Shown here one piece after another: positions 50,194 to 52,955 of a stretch of 52,955 nt of DNA. The stretch comes from Acidobacteriota bacterium. GTDB lineage: Bacteria > Acidobacteriota > Terriglobia > Acidiferrales > UBA7541. The position numbers were made by a program, and so were the translations under genes. Position 1 is the first letter of the stretch, and every line of letters starts with the position of its first letter. The notes beneath the pieces were generated by a model. That model worked only from the letters and a program-made list of their open reading frames with translations, was not told the origin of the DNA and did no database searches. The stretch is from positions 93,495-146,449 of the forward strand of contig PMTV01000025.1 of assembly GCA_003167215.1 (NCBI GenBank), read 5' to 3'.

Positions 50194-52145
50194 ACCGAGG
50201 AAATCTCTTAATCGTTCTCGTTGCACTCTGTGCCGTGGGCAACGCGGCATGCGGTGGCAGTAGCAGTTCGACCGGCCTTGAGATCGTAATCACAACCGCC
50301 CCTGCGAGTATGGTCGTCGGTGCAACCGCAGACGTCGTTGCTACCGTGACCGACGACCCTAAGAACGGCGGAGTCACTTGGAGTTGCACTCCTGCGCCTT
50401 CTTGCGGAATCACTTCGTTCAATCCCGACCAAACCCAAAGCGGAGCTGCCAGCGTGTTCACGGCTCCCTCAGTCGTTCCACCCGGCAGCCAACAAGTAAC
50501 AATTACGGCCACCTCAGTATCGGACACCTCCATCTCCAGCAATTCCGTGAACATAACTATCGGCGTAGCTTCGAACAATTTCTCGTTCTACGTAACCGGC
50601 AAGGAAGCGAACGATGTCGGCGACACCTACTCCATCGCGGGAATCGTGACGGTTTCCGCGGACGGTACCGGCAGGGTTCTTGGTGGCGTCGAGGACTACA
50701 ACGACGGTGATGGGATCACGTCTCCCCAGCCCAATGGTGACTCGATCACGGGCGGATCGCTGGTCATGGATCGCGACGGCTCTGGAAACGGAATCCTCAC
50801 TCTGATGATCCCGGGAAATACGAACTTGGGCGTTAATGGCAGGGAGTCTTTTGCCCTGAACTTCCCCAACCCTACCCACGCGCTCATTATGCAATTCGAC
50901 GGGACCGCGACGTCCAGCGGAAGCCTCGACCTTCAGACTTTGACGGCCATTCCAACCTCCGGCGGATTCTCCTTTGTCGCCTCTGGTGCGGGAGTTGACG
51001 GTGAGCCGGTTGCAGACGGCGGCGTTTTCACAATCACCGGCACCTCCGTTGCCGGAATTGTTGACGTCAATGACGGCGGAGCGTTTTCGAGGGGCACCCT
51101 CTTCACCGGCATCTTGGGGCCGTCGGACTTCCTGGGTCGCGGCACCATAACCAATAACGCAGGCTTCCCCGTTTCACTGAACTACTACGTGGTTGGTCCC
51201 GAAGTGATTCGGATCGTCAACGTTGACGCCACCGACACGGCCGTCGGCTCGGCGTTCGGTCAAGGCAGCAACCCAAGTTTCTCGAATGGCTCAATCCGGC
51301 AATCCGTGTTCTCCCTTGAAAACAGCCCAACGGGATACGCAGCAGCGGGCCAGTTTTCCACTTCCCCAGCGGCCGACGCCAAGCCTGCGTCTAACGCGAG
51401 CGCTGTCGCCCATCAGGGTCAACCCGCCAGCAATCAATTCGATGGAATCGGGGATTTGAACGAATTGGACGGGGCGGTACTGACCGCCGCAACCATTACC
51501 GGCACATACTCTCTAGGTAGTAACGGGTATGGAACCTTTAATTTTGATGGGGGTTTTGGAGATGTCGCCACGCTGGGGATTTATGCGGTCGATCCGGCCC
51601 TTAACATACTTGATCCCAATAACCCTTCAGCCGGGGGAGGAGTCGCTGTCCTTGCCGAAATGGATGAAAACCTGGTCGGCATTGGAGAGCTGCTTCCACA
51701 AACCGATGTGACTGTGTCTTCCTTCGCGGGCTTTTACGCCTTCGGAGCGCAAGGTCAAACCTTATCTGGCTTCGACGAGTTCGATTTCCTTGGCGGGGCC
51801 ACAGTGTCGGAAGCGGGAACTGTCTTCACCGGAACGGGTTCCCTCAGCGATCCCTTCGCAACACTCACCAGCGGCGTGGAATCTCGGGCGGCTACTTTTT
51901 CGGCGACCGCTGTCCCCGACACCGCACCCGGCCACGCGGGACGATACACGCTCAATCCGGTTGCGGTGGCCAGCACCGCGAGTGATTTCACTCCCTTTGA
52001 CTTCACCACCGTGACCGCCTACCAGGCCAACGGCCAGCAGTTGTTCTGGGTCGAAGTAGATCCGCACAGCGAATTCGGCGGCACCTTGCAGCAAAACCCG
52101 TCGTCCGTGGTTCCGGATGCCAAGAAGGCAATGCCGAAGAATTAA
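50190..52145 (+). CDS. Large Ig-like/beta-repeat lipoprotein
   Basis: A 651-residue exported protein. The signal peptide ends in a lipobox-like G-N-A-A-C (Cys near 21), followed by G-G-S-S-S-S. Residues about 28-125 look like a bacterial Ig-like domain (I-T-T-A-P-A-S-M-V-V-G-A-T-A-D-V-V-A-T-V). The rest is beta-rich with repeated short blocks of the type G-T-Y-S/G-S-L-x-x-N-G-Y-G-T and many Asp/Gly turns, ending in a Lys-rich tail. Such proteins are surface-exposed in Acidobacteria, but the ligand is unknown. Translation may be coupled to the short leader ORF. Confidence 0.78.
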   Translation: MNRGNLLIVLVALCAVGNAACGGSSSSTGLEIVITTAPASMVVGATADVVATVTDDPKNGGVTWSCTPAPSCGITSFNPDQTQSGAASVFTAPSVVPPGSQQVTITATSVSDTSISSNSVNITIGVASNNFSFYVTGKEANDVGDTYSIAGIVTVSADGTGRVLGGVEDYNDGDGITSPQPNGDSITGGSLVMDRDGSGNGILTLMIPGNTNLGVNGRESFALNFPNPTHALIMQFDGTATSSGSLDLQTLTAIPTSGGFSFVASGAGVDGEPVADGGVFTITGTSVAGIVDVNDGGAFSRGTLFTGILGPSDFLGRGTITNNAGFPVSLNYYVVGPEVIRIVNVDATDTAVGSAFGQGSNPSFSNGSIRQSVFSLENSPTGYAAAGQFSTSPAADAKPASNASAVAHQGQPASNQFDGIGDLNELDGAVLTAATITGTYSLGSNGYGTFNFDGGFGDVATLGIYAVDPALNILDPNNPSAGGGVAVLAEMDENLVGIGELLPQTDVTVSSFAGFYAFGAQGQTLSGFDEFDFLGGATVSEAGTVFTGTGSLSDPFATLTSGVESRAATFSATAVPDTAPGHAGRYTLNPVAVASTASDFTPFDFTTVTAYQANGQQLFWVEVDPHSEFGGTLQQNPSSVVPDAKKAMPKN

Positions 52146-52244
52146 AAACACTGCCCCAACCGAAGCGATTAGTTCTTTACGAAGGGGTGAACAGTGCGCC
52201 GTGTGGCTAATCTCCAATTACGACACCATCTCACGCGGGTCGCC

Positions 52245-52274
52245 TTGTAAGCGGGTTTATGCCGGGCGTATACT
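52245..52274 (+). promoter_or_regulatory. Sigma-70 promoter before the last PilZ gene
   Basis: TTGTAA at 52245-52250 and TATACT at 52269-52274 with an 18-bp spacer. It lies about 70 bp before the ATG at 52346 and leaves a leader without other obvious structure. Confidence 0.5.
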
Positions 52275-52345
52275 CCGTTGAATAGCGGTTATCGAGCCGT
52301 ATCTCGGCCAGACTCTCGCTCGCCCTTCCGCGCGAAAAGGAAGTC

Positions 52346-52955
52346 ATGTCGGACCAGCGGCATCACGCTGACAAACCCCTTGCGATTGGTGAGAGACGGA
52401 ACCACGCGCGTACGCCTGTTTCTCCGCAAGCCTTCGTGAAATTCGGTGAAAACAACTACGGCTTCGTTTTCAATATCAGCGAAAGCGGATTGGTATTTGC
52501 ACCCACTGAGACTTTGACTTTGGCAGTCGCCGCCGTGGCCAAAATGCGGTTTCAATTGCCCCAATCCAAGGACTGGATCGAAACCAGGGGAGAAATAGCC
52601 TGGATCGCGGATTCGAAAAAAGAAGCCGGAGTGCGCTTTGTTGATTTACACGACGATACGCGCATCAAGATTCGGAACTGGATCGCGCAGGAGCCCTCTC
52701 GCGCCCAGTTCGCCCGCCAGCGCGACGCCGTTTCCCAATCAGACGAGAGCGCTAAAGACAGTGTCCGTGTCCCTGTTTCAACCGGAAGCCCGGGGGTGAA
52801 CACCGGCACTTTTGTTGACAAAATTGCTCTGAATTCTATGCTTGCGGATCCCGCCAAACTATTGCTCGAAACGAAGAGCGCTAGAGGAAAGCTGGCGTCG
52901 CAACCGGCGAAGGTTGTAGCAAACGAGCCGCGTCAAGCAGCGCGAGGCTTGCACG
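52346..52955 (+). CDS. PilZ-domain protein, partial at the 3' end
   Basis: An open frame of 203 codons that runs off the window. The ATG follows AAGGAAG at normal spacing. Residues about 15-115 form a PilZ domain with R-N-H-A-R (R-x-x-x-R) and N-I-S-E-S-G (N-x-S-x-x-G), so c-di-GMP binding is likely. A Ser/Ala/Lys-rich, probably disordered part follows. It is the fourth PilZ-type protein in the window, and one of three with an intact R-x-x-x-R. Confidence 0.8.
   Translation, partial: MSDQRHHADKPLAIGERRNHARTPVSPQAFVKFGENNYGFVFNISESGLVFAPTETLTLAVAAVAKMRFQLPQSKDWIETRGEIAWIADSKKEAGVRFVDLHDDTRIKIRNWIAQEPSRAQFARQRDAVSQSDESAKDSVRVPVSTGSPGVNTGTFVDKIALNSMLADPAKLLLETKSARGKLASQPAKVVANEPRQAARGLH

Overview
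The window looks like chromosomal DNA from an Acidobacteriota (Terriglobia/Koribacter-like) genome. The lineage call is inference from gene content, not a database match. It rests on two large FtsX/MacB-type duplicated permeases without their own ATPase (one behind a padR gene), PilZ proteins with an N-C-x-x-C loop, secreted Ig-like lipoproteins, TPR-rich secreted proteins, Tat substrates, lpxB (Gram-negative envelope), and dense high-GC coding. I see no transposase, integrase, phage structural gene or CRISPR array.

Layout. 1-856 (-): an ECF sigma factor with a translationally coupled zinc-finger anti-sigma factor cut by the window edge. 1012-9500 (+): a CoA-thioester catabolic island. It opens with a TetR regulator behind a consensus promoter and palindromic operator, then two crotonases, a Mug-type DNA glycosylase, a short BoxB-like di-iron epoxidase, a two-subunit class I CoA-transferase/IpdAB-like enzyme, a rhodanese, an ArsC/Spx-like protein, an amidohydrolase and a 3-hydroxyacyl-CoA dehydrogenase. 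9547-11479 (+): macrodomain protein, small conserved protein and NDUFAF7/MidA-like methyltransferase. 11517-20592 (-): a secreted M1-peptidase-like protein that has lost its catalytic residues, lpxB, a heterodimeric ABC exporter with one degenerate ATP site, a lipoprotein and two proteins of unknown function. 20674-23562 (-): a long PilZ-coiled-coil protein; 23763-25331 (+): an AsmA-like protein. 25343-28236 (-): the classical SRP RNA-dnaX-ybaB-recR cluster. 28435-30459 (-): TPR protein plus a small periplasmic-binding-like protein. 31648-34203 (-): an NtrC-type sigma-54 activator between two PilZ-type genes, with sigma-54-like -24/-12 elements before all three. 34340-36450 (-): site-2 protease, tRNA-Gln and small proteins. 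36664-42901: M28 peptidase, His-rich secreted protein, Tat-exported proteins, TPR/carbohydrate-binding-like protein and MBL-fold hydrolase. 42941-48659 (+): the two duplicated permeases with PadR. 48873-52955 (+): FMN-dependent 2-hydroxy-acid oxidase, an Ig-like lipoprotein with a 13-codon coupled leader ORF, and another PilZ protein cut by the window end.

How the genes work together. The 1-9.5 kb island could dearomatise and beta-oxidise an aromatic or cyclic acyl-CoA: epoxidation (BoxB-like), isomerisation/hydration (crotonases), C-C bond or CoA chemistry (CoA-transferase/IpdAB-like pair, amidohydrolase) and 3-hydroxyacyl-CoA oxidation. A reductase, a CoA ligase, a full-length BoxC and a BoxD-type aldehyde dehydrogenase are not in the window, so the route is not a standard box or paa operon. 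The second notable unit is the 31.6-34.2 kb sigma-54/NtrC-PilZ locus, where the sequence suggests a self-activating regulator controlling one PilZ protein with canonical c-di-GMP motifs and one degenerate PilZ protein.
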